From positions 267,424 to 331,423 of the forward strand of contig CAUYUJ010014266.1 in the NCBI GenBank assembly GCA_963575745.1: DNA of 64,000 nucleotides. Direction: 5' to 3'. This document shows positions 19,878 to 31,160 of this stretch, one piece after another; the first letter of the stretch is position 1; the number at the start of each line of letters is the position of its first letter. The translations under genes and the position numbers were made by a program. Under the pieces are notes generated by a model. The model was not told the origin of the DNA and did no database searches. It saw nothing but the letters and a program-made list of their open reading frames with translations. Origin of the DNA: Prorocentrum cordatum (lineage: Eukaryota; Sar; Dinophyceae; Prorocentrales; Prorocentraceae).

Positions 19878-20129
19878 TCACAGGTGCTCGACGGATGTCA
19901 ACTTCGAACCGCGACCTGTGTCGACGATGAACCGCGTGGATCCAAGCCGCGAAGGGCCGACCTTCTTGCATTCTTTGGCCATTCGTCGTTTATTGGCAGA
20001 CGCAGCGGCGACGTGGTCGCCGTCATGCCCACTGCTGGCGTCGCTGAGCTCGCCATTGGACTGTCGCTCGCAGCCGGTGCACATGCGCCAGACCTCCTGC
20101 TCAAGAGCGACGGCTTCGTCAAGCGCCAC
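19878..20129 (-). pseudogene. copia-type aspartic protease fragment
   Basis: The frame contains RFIVDTGRGSKLTSVEHL near its end. This is a D-T-G active-site triad in the usual hydrophobic setting of retroviral-type proteases. It follows a Ser/Asp-rich linker and a KECKKVGPS segment. The flap and C-terminal part should lie at about 19870-19400, but that stretch carries short GATCCTGC-type repeats and lacks a readable frame. Confidence 0.5.
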
Positions 20130-20719
20130 TTGCCCGTGAATCTTTACCTTGTGCGCTTGCTTCTTAGGCCACTGAAGATCAAACTAAAATGGATTTCCTG
20201 GTGTACTCGGTATCAATCTCGTCTCTCTACGCATCGATCGATGAGTCCAAAAAGCCAGGCGCGGCGCGCTCGGGTCAACGCGCGCCTTCCTCTGTCCATG
20301 GACGGAAAGTCGCTTCTGAACGCCTGTCCGCTTCGATGGGGAGATGTGGCTCGGCCCCCCCTTCTTCGGCAGTTCGAGGGCTGGTCTCGGGGGCGACGTC
20401 ATTCCTCCAGCCTGAAGGCTCCTCAGCAGATTCACGTGTAGGTCATCCGCGTTCCTGCCTTGTTCGTATGCCGGTGCGGCCAGACTGTCATGGTCACGCC
20501 CAGATGCAAAGTTGTCCTGATCTTGAACATCCCCGCGAGAGTCTCGTCGAAGGCTGGCCGACCTGCCGAGCGGCGGCGCTTGGAAACCTGATCCAGCGCA
20601 GAAATCTGCGGGGGCAGCGCGTAGCGACGCCCCCATCCTGTGGGCCAGACAACAATGCTCTGTCTTGCACCTCCCCGGCCGGCGCCGGCGACGCAGTCGC
20701 CGAGCGCCGGCCAGTCTGG

Positions 20720-21442
20720 TCACGGATGTCCAGGGGCATTGGACCTGCCCCAACAATCCATCCTGAATGGGCAGGTCTCTCCGGCCAGGTGCCGCTGGCA
20801 CTGTCGCTTCCCCTTGCCCCTGCCACCCCCCTTCCACTTGTCCTTGTCGTTGCTTTGCCCAGTTGCAGCGTTTTTCTTGACATTCTGCGCCGATGCAGAC
20901 ATCTGTTTCTGGTTGCGCTTGTAGGGGGGAGTCTTGCTGATCTTGTCCATGTTGGCCTCGTACTTGTCGCGGGGGAGCTTCTCTTCCTTGGTGGCCTGTC
21001 TGTGCTCGCGAGGGCGCTTGTTTGACGACGACGGGTAAGAACCGTGGCTGGATGCATGGCGTAGCCATTTCTTCTTGGAATTGACGCTGGAAGCGCGACC
21101 TTGCCATCGGCCCCGGTTCTGGCCTCCGCCCTTGGATCGGTCAATGGGGCGCTCCTCGCTCCTGCCAGGCTCTTGGTCTTTCCCCTTGCCGCCTCCTTTA
21201 TGTTTGTCATTATTCTTCTCCCCGCTCCTCCTGCCTCCATCCTTGCCAGCCTGAGCGGGCGCGGCTTGTCCTGGAGCGGCAGGGTCACCACTCCCTTTCG
21301 CGTGAAAATGTTGACGTTGAGCTCGGGAGTATGGGCGTTTGCCCCGTAGGAACTTGCTGCATGGGGGCCGGCCTCTTGAGGCGACCAGCCATCCTGCGGA
21401 GGTTCTGTCCGCCATTGCCAGCGCCCTCGCCCCCTCCGCCAC
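20720..21442 (-). pseudogene. copia-type gag C-terminus with CCCH-like zinc finger
   Basis: A basic, Lys/Gly/Gln-rich linker (KNNDKHKGGGKGKDQ, NKRPREHRQATKEEK, DKDKWKGGGRGKGK) ends in CQRHLAGETCPFRMDCW…GHP. Its Cys/Cys/Cys/His spacing suits a CCCH RNA-binding finger; the final His lies in APGHP. The frame is the 240-codon one starting at 21442. RNA packaging is the inferred role. Confidence 0.5.
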
Positions 21443-22560
21443 CGCCCGCGCCTCCCGCTGGAAGGCCGCGGGTATTCAATGTTCCCCGCTGTTTCTCGCG
21501 ACTGATCTGCCCGCGCTCCTTGTGCAGGAAATCGCTGACCGTCGATGGCAACCGCTCGTAAGTCTTCATTCCTGTACCGTGCTGGTCATTGCAATGATCA
21601 CAAGTCACCAGCGTGTATTGCATGCAAGGACACTTCTGCGTCTGTCGATATAAATGTTCCTGTATAGCGGGGCGGAAGGAGTCGTTCAATTCCCCCATCT
21701 CGTTGAGCGTCTCACCCACTCGTCATGGAAATGGAAGCGGCCGCAATCTGCTTTCTTGCCCGCACCGCGTATCTTAATCTCCATGAGGTCCGCGTGCGTG
21801 CGCGCCTGGCCGCGATCCTGGCGGGTAATCGCGTGGGCGGCAATGATGCGCGGACTCTCACGACCCTTCATCGTGTTCCTGCCGGCTTGTGTGGAGTTGT
21901 CTAACCGTTCTATCGCGCTCGCTAGGTAGCGGAGCGGAGACGGGGATTGTCTATCCCAGACTAACTTGTGGACCTTGCCCATATGGCCCGCTGCAATCAC
22001 TGGGTCGACCTGGGCAGAATGGCCGGAGTCTTTCAACTCGTCTGCCTCAGCGTTCCTGAGACCGAACGCGTCCTTCATCCACCCGACTGCTTCCGCGCAG
22101 TTTGGCGACGCCGGCGCCGCAGTTCTGGCCGCGCTGCGCTGCCGTCGTTGGTAGTCGGCGGCTTCGGGGATCGCCTCCAATTTTATTTTCTTAGGCTTGC
22201 CGGCATCGCTCCAGTGCTGCGAGGTGGCGGGGGCCGCATCCATCGTTGGAACGAAGACTCCACCGTCTCCGCCGCCTCCGGGCGGGCCGCCGTCGGGCGG
22301 TCCTCTGCCGCGCCGACGCCGGCGATCAGAATCGTCGTCCACTCCCTCATCGGGGGTTGGGCATTCCTCGTCATCAGGATAAGAATCCCCATCGCCCCCA
22401 TCGTCGCCGTCGCCGGCTCTGCAATCGGCGTTTGGTGGACCTGGGCCCGGGTGCTTCGGCGCTGGCGCCTTCTGCGGGGGAGTCGCTGGCCCCTCCTCTT
22501 TTTTGCGTGGAGATGCCGGGTGAGCTGCCCGGCTCCAGCGATGTGCATGCTGGGCACGAG
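21285..22560 (-). pseudogene. copia-type gag, central capsid-like region
   Basis: An acidic-to-Gly/Pro linker (DDDSDRRRRRG, GGPPGGGGDGG) leads into a helical capsid-like block: KPKKIKLEAIPEAADYQRRQ, PNCAEAVGWMKDAFGL, HMGKVHKLVWDRQSP, LASAIERLDNSTQAG, ITRQDRGQARTHADLMEIK, CGRFHFHDEWVRRSTRWGN. That frame ends at 21686. The sense resumes in another frame as NEMGELNDSFRPAIQEHLYR and KCPCMQYTLVTCDHCNDQH. The frame change is near 21690-21720. The segment matches the kind of gag protein seen in dinoflagellate copia elements, by recollection rather than database search. Confidence 0.55.
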
Positions 22561-22564
22561 GCTT

Positions 22565-25048
22565 CTAAATGAGCTCGTGCTGGCTTAGTGTGGGCCTTGA
22601 TACCCCTCCTCGACTGGGCCTCGTCCTCAGCCTTCCTCTCCTTCTTCTGGGGCTGCCGTTATGCCGCCGCAGCAGCCTCGGCTCGTTGTTCGCGCGTTCC
22701 CTGGATCTTCGCCTCGCGCTCGACCTGCGCGTGGCCATCTCCCCGCCGCGTCGCTCGTTCGAGCGTGTCCCCGAGTCTCTCATTCTCGACTCTTGCGGCC
22801 TGTTTGAACTCAAGCAGCCCCCTGGACTCTGTGCTCGCCGCCCGGCGCGCATCGCCGCCCGAGGAATGTCCGCGGGCAAGCGCAGGCAGTGGCGGGCAGT
22901 CAAATGGGCCGGCCCCTGTTGCAGAGGCAAGGGGGGTTCCGTTCCTCGAGCTTCTCTCTCGCCTCGCATTCCTCGTCCTTCTCTTTCTGGTGCCTTCTCT
23001 CCGCTGCGCTGACTCTCCAAGCCGTCTCTGGATCTGAGCAGTGCGCGCGCGTCTCGTCCTCCGGGACAATATGGTTATCGCAGATGCCCCCATCGCGCGA
23101 ACTGCAATCGTGGGATGCCGTCTTAGACCACATGATGCGCCGCAGCGCGCCCGTGTAAGGGCGACGCGCACCTCGCGTCGGCGCAGCCGGTCTTCCCGCC
23201 GCGGGCGGCGTCGACTGCGTTTGGATCCGCGGTCGACCCGGCCCCCGCTGACGCCGCCGAAGACATCCCAATCGGGTTCCGCTGTGTTTGGCGTTCATTG
23301 GCGCTCGGCTTCCCGGCTCTTCGTCGTCTGCGCGGCCTTCTGCTCCGCCTTCTAGCGTTGGCGATGACTTCTCCTCGGCGCGCGCCTCGGTCGGCCGCGC
23401 CTCTTCCCGGGCGCGTCGGACCTCGGCAGCGGAGCGAGCGCGGCTCTCACTAGCGGCGGCGCGATCTGCCTCGGACTGCTTGACGGCAGCGGCTGCCTCT
23501 GGGGCCCAGCGCGCATTCCGACTATCTGCTGCCTGAATCTCCTGGGCCGCTTGCGACATGGTCGCGCGTTGGGCCTCGCCAGCCCCCCGGGCGACGCGCC
23601 TGGCTTCTCCTGCGAGGTGCTTCTCCTGAAGTTGCGCGTGGCGTTCGGATGCAGCAGTTGCCTGCAGCCTGTTGGCGAGCTCCCGCGTCTCCGTAGTCGC
23701 CGTCGAGGCCTGCTCGACCATCGCCGCCTGCGGGCGTTCCCCAGGAAGTTTCATGGCGTTCATCATAGCCTCGCGGTCCCGCTCCAGTTGGAGAGCGGCG
23801 GCCGTCTGTTGCTGTATCTCTGACTGTCGAAGCCACTCGCGAATATTGGCTATGTTCCTTTCTCTGGCCTCCGCGATTTCGGACTTGTTTTTGTTCCTCA
23901 GCCCCGCGCCGCTCATTCGTGCGCAAACGTGCGGAGATATGCGCGGTACATAGGGCATGGAAAGTTCAGCTTGCAGAGGCCACAAAGATCCGAGCACCCA
24001 TGGCAGACCGGCTTCTCGCAGTGACATTGCGCGCCAGGACACCGAGTCTCAGAAACCACTGCGGCCCATTGCGGCCCAAAGTGAGCGCACTTCGCGTCGA
24101 TGCGCATGCTGAGCGCGCTCGACCGACCCGATCGATTAGACAAGTCGGGCTCCTCCGAACGCGGCCTCGGGGCCCTCGGCCGACCCCTCTCCGAACTCCT
24201 CTTGCGGGGAGAGCGGGCCCGCGGGTCAGGCGTCTCAGGCATTGCGTTCGCATGTCGAACGCCGCGCCGGACAGGACGCGGGGGGGGGCCCGGGCGCGTG
24301 GCCGCCGAGCTCTACCCCCGGGCCCGTCCTCGGGAATGCCGTCGGACCTCTTTCGCTTAATGGGCGGTGACGTCGCTGAAAGGCTGACCGTCTCGCGCCT
24401 CTGCTCGCAGGTGGTCCTGACTGGGCTGTCGACGGGCTGGTCCTCCATGATCTCATCGAGACCCCGTTCTAGCGAGCCGTCGGAAGGAATCGCAGCCTCC
24501 TCGCCGTCGGCAAGGGGCAACTGCGTGGGAAGCGGGTCATCTGCTAGTGGAACTTAAGAACTGGTGCCATAGGCCTCCGCTTCCCCGTCCTGCTGCAGGC
24601 GGACACTATCACAAGCGAACGGTCTCTGCGTCGACTTGTGGGAGAAATTCTCCTCTGACGATGTGGATTCCACGTCCTGCTCGCCGCCCGAAAGGTCGAT
24701 GGGAACGTCGGGTTGTCCAGCGATTGGTAGTGGCATCTGGTCGCCGTGCTCGTGCCAGTCGGGCCCCTCGTCGCCAGTGGCCTTCGGGGCGTCCGGGCGA
24801 TGCTCATCGTCGTAGGAAATATTCCAGCTGATCCTTGGATGAAGGCGTTGACTTTGCACCCCGGCATCGTGGGTAGAAACAGCCCCAGGAACGTTCACAC
24901 TTAACCCGTGACATTTGTCTTCATTCTTTCGTCCATCACCCGCTGCAAGGAGAAACATCGTTCCCCCATCTGGTGGCATCACCTTCGTCGTTGACAGGAC
25001 TTTCGGCTGATAACCAATGTTTTGCCAATTCTCCGTCAGCTTTCGCAA
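22565..25048 (-). pseudogene. copia-type gag, N-terminal region
   Basis: The start is probably the ATG at 25048 (MRKLTENWQNIGYQPKVL). The 164-codon frame is rich in Asp/Glu/Ser toward its end. It is followed in other frames by a Cys/His cluster at about 24140-23915 (KCAHFGPQW, CPGAQCHCEKPVCHGC, CGLCKLNFPC) that looks metal-binding. A long Ala/Glu/Arg/Gln-rich helix comes next at about 23900-23330 (SEIAEARERNIANIREWL … EIQAADSRNARW), almost certainly a coiled coil. 23300-22565 is Arg/Pro/Glu-rich with no clear frame. The assignment rests on position upstream of recognised gag and on continuous strand orientation. Confidence 0.45.
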
Positions 25049-27470
25049 CCCGATAAAACGGCAAAGCGTGTCGATGTTTTCCGTGGTGATCTTCTTATTG
25101 AAACAGTTTCATGCTCAGATCCAAGCGACGCATGGGATATCTACCCCTTGAAGCCATGACTTAATATGGTGTTGTGCCGTTGAGCTATTGCTAGGATCGG
25201 ACGGGGGGCCGGCCTGGCCGGCCGGGCGCCCGCGTGCGGCGCGTGGAGCGGTCCTTTCCTGCGACCAAAGCCAACACAGCTTCGGCGAATATCAGCAAAT
25301 GAGGCTGAGGCAACGCAGAGGCGTGACTAAATCAACTCGCTTCACAAGGCACCCGAGGCCGCCAAACAGGCCCCCAAGACACCTCAACAGGCCTACAAAC
25401 AGCTCTCGAGATACTTCCGAAGAGACTCCGAGAAGCATCCAAGAGGACTCTGGCCTTTCTGTTCGCCCTCCTTCTCTTCCTCTTCATTGCCCCGTCCTCC
25501 TCTTCCCTCCTCCCTTCTCCCTCCTCCCCCGTTCCTCCTCCAGTTCATCCTCCTCCTTCTCTTGTTTTTCTTGTATCGTCCCCCTCTTGGGGTATGACGG
25601 CTTCCCACCCTTTATTCCACTGCGCGCTCCCCCAGATGCCTGATCAAGGCAACTCGCCTGGTGGAGTCACCCGAAGCGTCTATAATAGGTGACAGTGTCA
25701 AAGATGACGATCTGGCTGCTCTGACTCTCGCGGCAGGGGATCCCATTCGGGAGCCCTGGGCGGAAACAGTCTGGAACAATTCGACGGTCGACTATGGCGA
25801 CCTGCTGCATCAACCACACCTCGCCGAACGATTCCCGTGGGCGTTGCCGTCCGTACCATGGGGGCCTTCCGAGGCTGGTGCCATGGCTGACGGCATGGCC
25901 CTCCGAGGTCCATCGGGGCGGCTTCGCACGGTCAGCGCCATTTGGACACGACAGGAACCCGTACGAATATGGCATATCAGATAAACCAAGCTGGGGAAAA
26001 CATTCGCATGGCAGATGGCCCAACTCTATGCAGTCGCGTGGGGCGCTGCTAATGTCCGCGCATTACCTCGCCTCTGTCCTCCCCAGGGACTGTGACGACG
26101 GATTGAGACGGAGACGAATTCGATGAGGGGACAACTTATCCAACTCGTGCGGTTTCGTGCCTCTTGGAGCTGTCTTGTTTTTGTCCGTCTTGTGACGCCC
26201 ACCCAGCGCGGGCTACAATGACCGCAAACCACATCGGGATCTTTTCTCCCCCTGGCAAAAGTTGAGCTGTTTAGTAGTTCCGCTGACTTTCGACCTGATC
26301 CGACCATCCTCCTCGATGGATGTGACAGGGACCATGTGGGAAGAGAAAAGATCCGAGCGGGATGATCTAGGGGGTGGCAGGAGAACCATCAAGGAGGGAG
26401 CGGTTTTCCTCACGCGTTCGTCCCACCTCCTGCTTACCGCCCACCCGCTCACCCACTCGCCCTCCCTTACACCAGAGAGTCCGTGCAAATGTTCGATCGG
26501 GACCCGCGTATATGATCGGGGGCCTGCTGGTCAACATGTGCGAGGTCGTCCTGAACAGACACGGCGGCGCACAGGAACCTTGTTGGGCCTGTGACCCACG
26601 TGAGAAATCGACTGACCTGTGACCCACGTGGTTCCGCGCGCCCAAAACGAGCCGCGCAACAATCAGATCCCCGAGGTCAAGCGAAGGACGATGCATCCAT
26701 AGTCCGAGCATGCAAGGCATAATGAGGGGCCTCGAGGGCAAAACCGCAGAAGGCCGCATCTGAGAGCCCGTGCGGCTCACGCCAGCGTAGTCTGTGGAAG
26801 AATGGGCGGACAGCCTGCCAAGCGCCGTTCGCAATAGGACTTCCAACTCGGGCCCGACCCCTGCGCCGGCTTGGGCTTGTAGCCCCCCCCGAGTTTCCAG
26901 GACATCTTCGGCCTTGATTCCCCTCGCGCTGGGCATACTCCCTGTCGGCTCAGCTCAGGCGCGCGTGGCCGCTGTTCCCGCGCTCTGGACCGCACGGGCC
27001 ACCGCGCGCGGAAACGGCGTGGCGAAGCGCCCGCAGCCGCGCCGCGTCGCCACGACTCCCCAGCGGCGGCGCGCTGCTCGGATAGAACAAGCGGGAGGGC
27101 AACGGTCCGAAAAAACCGTTTGCCCTCCGCTTCGTGGCGCTGGCGGCGCGTACGCGCCGGGTGCGCGCGTTGGCAGCGTGGCTGAGCCATCGTCGATCGT
27201 CCTGGCCCGCCGCGGCGCAAGCGGCCGTGTGTGGGGCCGCGCGCGTGGCGGGTCCGGGTGGCAAGCGTCGCTGGCTCCCGCGCGCTGGCGCTGTGGTCGG
27301 GCCAGGGCGGGGATGGAGAACGGGCTTGGCAAGGAGGGCCAGGAAGGGCATCAGGAGGGAGGAAGGGCTCCAGGCATGCGATGTCTTGACGTTCTTCACA
27401 TCCTGCGTATAGGGTTCTTGTTACCGCTGGGGTGCCTTCACTACTTCACTCACTCCCGCTTCTTTTCTCT
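25049..27470. other. Intergenic region, no gene supported
   Basis: 25430-25580 is C/T-rich. Between 25650 and 26000 both strands have open frames of over 100 codons with balanced composition (plus, MESPEASIIGDSVKDDD…; minus, MGHLPCECFPQLGLSD…), but neither has a recognised motif. 26640-27400 is very GC-rich with overlapping frames on both strands and no domain. The 5' LTR of the copia element should lie just right of 25.05 kb but was not recognised. Confidence 0.4.
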
Positions 27471-27474
27471 ATGT

Positions 27475-27670
27475 CGCTCACATCTCATCATACTCAGACT
27501 CGCTCACACTCACATGCGCTCACACTCAGACTCATTGGCAATCAGGCACACTCATACCTAGACTCACCAATACTCATATTCACTGATACTCAGACTCACT
27601 CTCACTCAGACCCACTCGTACTAAGACTCGCACAATCTTCGATTCACTCGAGTCATATTCAGAGTCATAC
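27475..27670. repeat. CTCA/CTCAGA-type degenerate microsatellite
   Basis: Irregular repeats of CTCACACTCA, CTCAGACTCA and CTCATACTCA fill about 195 bases, strongly strand-biased (C, T and A on plus). It directly precedes the 149-bp tandem array. Confidence 0.7.
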
Positions 27671-27697
27671 ACGCATCACTGAGGCGTGGCGTTTGAG

Positions 27698-28200
27698 CAC
27701 CCCAACGAGGAGCCGCTAGTAGTGGAGACATTTGCCCGTTCGCGCCCAGATTGTGGGGATGTCTTAGGCGGTTTGCTTGTTTGGTGGACGTCGGTGCTTT
27801 CAAAACATATTGCGAGGATGTCACGAGCGAGGCGCTGGTTTCAGGACCCCAAGGGGGAGTCGCCAGGGAGGGGGACACTCGCCCTTTCTCAGCCAGACTG
27901 TGAGGGTGTCCTTGGGGGTTGCTCGCTTGATGGCTTGGCCTTCGGTGCTTTCAAAACAGATTGTGAGGATACCTCGAGCGAGGCGCCTGCTTCAGCACCC
28001 CAGCGAGGAGCCGCCAGGGGTAGGACATTCGCCCGTTCGCGCCCAGATTGTGGGGAGGTCTCAGGCGGTTTGCCTGTTCGGTGGCTTGGGCGCCGGTATT
28101 TTCAAAACATATTGCGAGGATGTCGAGCGAGTCGCTGGCTTCGGCATCCCAGGCGGCCAGATCGTGGGGATGCATCGAGCGAGGCGCTCGGTTTTGCACC
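27698..28200. repeat. 149-bp tandem repeat, three full units and a partial
   Basis: Units start at 27698, 27845, 27996 and 28145 with CAYCCCARCGAGGAGCCG-like sequence. They contain TTCGCGCCCAGATTGTGGGG and TTTCAAAACATATTGCGAGGAT. The units differ by many substitutions, so the array is old. A frame stays open across it on plus, probably by chance given the composition. Confidence 0.75.
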
Positions 28201-28391
28201 TCCCACCTCTGTCCATTCAAAGTCCCATGATCACTTCGATGAAAGGAGAAGGCGTGCCACCAGGACAGAGGAGGACGCAGGTAGAGGGAGAAGGGAGGAG
28301 GAAGGAATAGAGAGAGAGAAAGAGGTACGACGAGTGGTAAGAGGACGAAGAGAGGAGGGCGCCTGCTCACCGCGCCTGCCCGTCTGTGAAT

Positions 28392-28425
28392 TGTCGTCGT
28401 CGCCGTCCCTCATTGCAGCCGCCGC

Positions 28426-28457
<32 letters not shown>

Positions 28458-28550
28458 TCATCGTCGTCGTCGTCGGCGGCGGCGTCGTCGTCGGCGTCGT
28501 CGTCGTCATCGTCGTCATTTTCGTCGTCATCGTCGTCGTTATCGTCGTCG
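28392..28550. repeat. (GTC)n / (CGT)n microsatellite
   Basis: Imperfect GTC/CGT trinucleotides with a few AT-bearing interruptions run up to the 3' end of the spliced-leader element at 28551. Its last 15 bases are repeated at the element's other end. Confidence 0.85.
28536..28550. repeat. Target-site duplication, 3' side of the element
   Basis: TCGTTATCGTCGTCG, identical to 32643-32657. It abuts the AATCG tail. Because both sites are in GTC microsatellite, part of the identity could be pre-existing, but the shared TTATC interruption is specific. Confidence 0.65.
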
Positions 28551-28597
28551 ATTCGATTCGATTCGCGGGGCCATGAAGGCGAATCCAGGCGAGCGGG

Positions 28598-31160
28598 CTA
28601 CTCGCCCGAGCACTCGCCGCCAGGGCTCAGGCCGCGGCCGCGCCGCGGGCGGTCGCGGCGGTCCTCCGCGGTGGAGCTGGCGGCCAGCGCCCGCTCGGCG
28701 AGGCACTGCTCGATCTGGCCGCACGCGGCCAGCATGGCGAACCGCGGGTCGATGCCCGCCGCCACCTGCAGCACCGCCGCCGACGGCCGCGTCGTTGGCC
28801 CCTGCTCGCGGCCGCCTGCACACCCAGGCGCTGCCGCTGAACTGCCACATGCTGGCGGGGGGCCCTCTTCCACCTCGAGGCCCAGCCAGGCCAGGAAGAC
28901 CTCCTGGGCCGACGGGGGCAGTGGCCCCTGCAGCCTCAGCGCGGGGAACTCAGCACCTTTCTTCATGCGCTGCTGGACTCCTCCGCGCGGCCGTCCACTA
29001 GGATGAAGCCCTCGAGCCCAGAGGCGGCGCAGGCTGCGCTGCCCGATGGCCCCTGCCCCGATGCATGGCTCCTTGAGCTGAGGGCGGCCTCCAGCGCGGC
29101 CGCCGAGGACCATGCAGGCGCCGCACATGCTGCACGCCACCAGCTCCTGGGGCTCCTCGCCCGCGTCGCGGAGCGCGTACGCCAGGGGGTGGCCGAAGTG
29201 GCCGGCGCCAGCCGTGGCGAGGGAGAGGCCGACCGCGCTGGCCACCGAGCGGACGCTCTCAACGCGCGGCTGCTGCACCGTCGGCCTGCCTGCAGCGGCC
29301 TGCTCGGCCCGCTCCTCCTGGTCGGCGAACCTCACCCACTGCCTCTCGTCGGACCCGAGGAGGCAGTCACCGTCCTTCTCCGCGATGTCCCGCCAGACGA
29401 CGGCCGCCTCGGCGCGCAGCCGTGCTCCCAGCTCGGCGGAGCAGCGGGCGCGCAGGGTGCCGCGCCACTGCGCCTCCGTGCGTAGCCCGTCGAGCACCGC
29501 CTGCCTGTTGCCGTGGGCGGCCACCTTGTTCGCCCTGGAGCCACCAGGTCCGAGGGCGGCGGGGCACCTCCAGGGGTGGGCGTTGGCCTTGGTCGGGCCC
29601 GTCGCAACGGCCAGCTCCCTGTGCTGGCTCTCCGCCGTGCCGCGGAAGCCGATGAGGGCCTCCTCGACGGAATGGCCCGCGTAGATCACAAACCTCCAGA
29701 CCGCGAAGTCCTCGCCGCCACGGGCAGCCTGCTGTGGCTGGGGGGCCCTCCTGACGGTCCCGTGGGCGCCCGCGACGAGGCTGCCGTCGTCGTCGCATTG
29801 AGCAATAGCCCAGCCCGCGTGTCCCCAGGCGTAGAACTGCAGGTCGACCGACGAGCCGTCCACGCTCAACTTGCCATTGGCCTTGACGTCGGACGGCCTG
29901 CATGTCCTCCAGCTGCCCATGGCGTCCGTGCGAGGCCCTTGTGGGGGCGGCGGCGCAGACAACCCGCGCCGAGCAACGTCCTCCCCTGCTGCCACTCCGA
30001 GGGGGCGAACCCGCACGGCGCTCCACGCCAGCGCTGGCGAGACCGAGTCCCTCCGCGGGGCCGCAGGCGTGGGGCACTCGAACCTGCTGTGGCGCCTCGC
30101 CTGCGGCCAGTGCGCGTTCGTGAGGTGGGGGGCCAGCCCGCTCCTCTGGCGCTCGCCGAGCTCGCCTCCTGGCCCGATGAGCTCCCTGCAGGCATCCCAA
30201 GAGGAGGAGCCACACAAAGACGGGGCCCTGGCCAGCTTCCGCATCTCATGCCGACCCGAGGCGCGCCTCGCCCCTAGGCTGGCCTCTGGGCCAAGCTCAC
30301 GAAGCCCCATCAGCGTCATGTCCCGCACGTCCGTGATGAGGCACTGCCCGGACCTGAAGTGCCAGCCGATGCTGCCCAGGGTGAGGACAGCTGCATCCAC
30401 GGGGAAGTCGCGGTGCGCCCAGGGCTGCGCTGCTGACGCCTGCGGCGGCGCTGCAGCCTCGGGCGCTCCTCTGAGCATCGGCGTGGGGAGCTCGCCCGAG
30501 TGCAACCATCCTGCAAGACTATGGAGCGCGCAGTCCGTGATCAGCACGGGCGGATCCAGGTCGATGGCCCTGCGGGGCTCCCCGCGCCGCAGCCTGAGGC
30601 CGAAGGCGGCGCCGCGGGTGAGCCGCCCCAAGCAGGGGCACGCGGTGACTCGCCCCCCGCGCAACTCTCCGTCAGCTTCTCCAGTAACCGTCCGCCCCCA
30701 TGCCACACTGGACGTAGGCCCAGCCTCGTGGATCGGGTCCTCGGCGATCAGGTGCGCGTCCTCCCGCGCGCTGCAGGCCTCGAGCACCTCCAAGGCACGG
30801 TCACTTGTGTTGCCGTAGATGTCCAGCACGTCGAAGCCTGCACGGAGCGGCCCAGCCACCTTCTCACAGGCTGGCACAGCCCTGCCCGCTCTCATCTCAA
30901 GGGCGGCTGGCGTGAACCCGGCGGCGGCTCCGCGACTCCCATGGGGCGGGGCAGACGGCTGCGACGTCGGAGGGCTGAATCCTCCCGCCGTCTGCCCGCT
31001 CGAGGCCGTCGGGGGGACGCCTCGGCGGTCCCGACCGCACCTCGGCCCAGGAGCGGACCCGCCTTGCCGCCGTGGCTCCCCTCGCGTCAGGTGCAAGGTC
31101 GGCCAGTCTGACGGCGGCGGAGGCGGCGCGGGTCCCCAGGCTGTCGCCGCTGCCGAGCGG
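28598..31160 (-). pseudogene. LINE-type ORF2 remnant with degraded RNase H
   Basis: The frame is open without a stop from 32617 to 28598; its part downstream of ORF1 carries the protein sense. Around 30820-30700 GFDVLDIYGNTSDRALEVLE and LIAEDPIHEAGPTSSV resemble the second half of an exonuclease-endonuclease-phosphatase domain (low certainty). No RT core follows. The end of the protein is clearer: a Cys/His-poor remnant with HWPQARRHSRFECP, then an RNase H-like domain (SVDGSSVDLQFYAWG, HAGWAIAQCDDDGSLV, GGEDFAVWRFVIYAG, GPTKANAHPWRCP, ANKVAAHGNRQAVLDG), then a C4-like block (CSMCGACMVL … EPCIG). In place of the expected acidic residues there is IGFRGTAES and RGTLRARCSA, so the RNase H is likely inactive. 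Confidence 0.55.

Larger units (their letters stand above)
14378..25048 (-). mobile_element. Decayed Ty1/copia-type LTR retrotransposon
   Basis: Read on the minus strand the order is gag (25048 to about 20720), protease (20129-19878), integrase (about 19174-17900), RT (17545-15469) and RNase H (15259-14378). Protease-integrase-RT-RNase H is the Ty1/copia order, as opposed to Ty3. Every domain is present in pieces in different frames, so the copy is old. The unusually long gag region resembles copia elements of dinoflagellates. LTRs, primer-binding site and polypurine tract could not be recognised by eye near either end. Confidence 0.7.
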
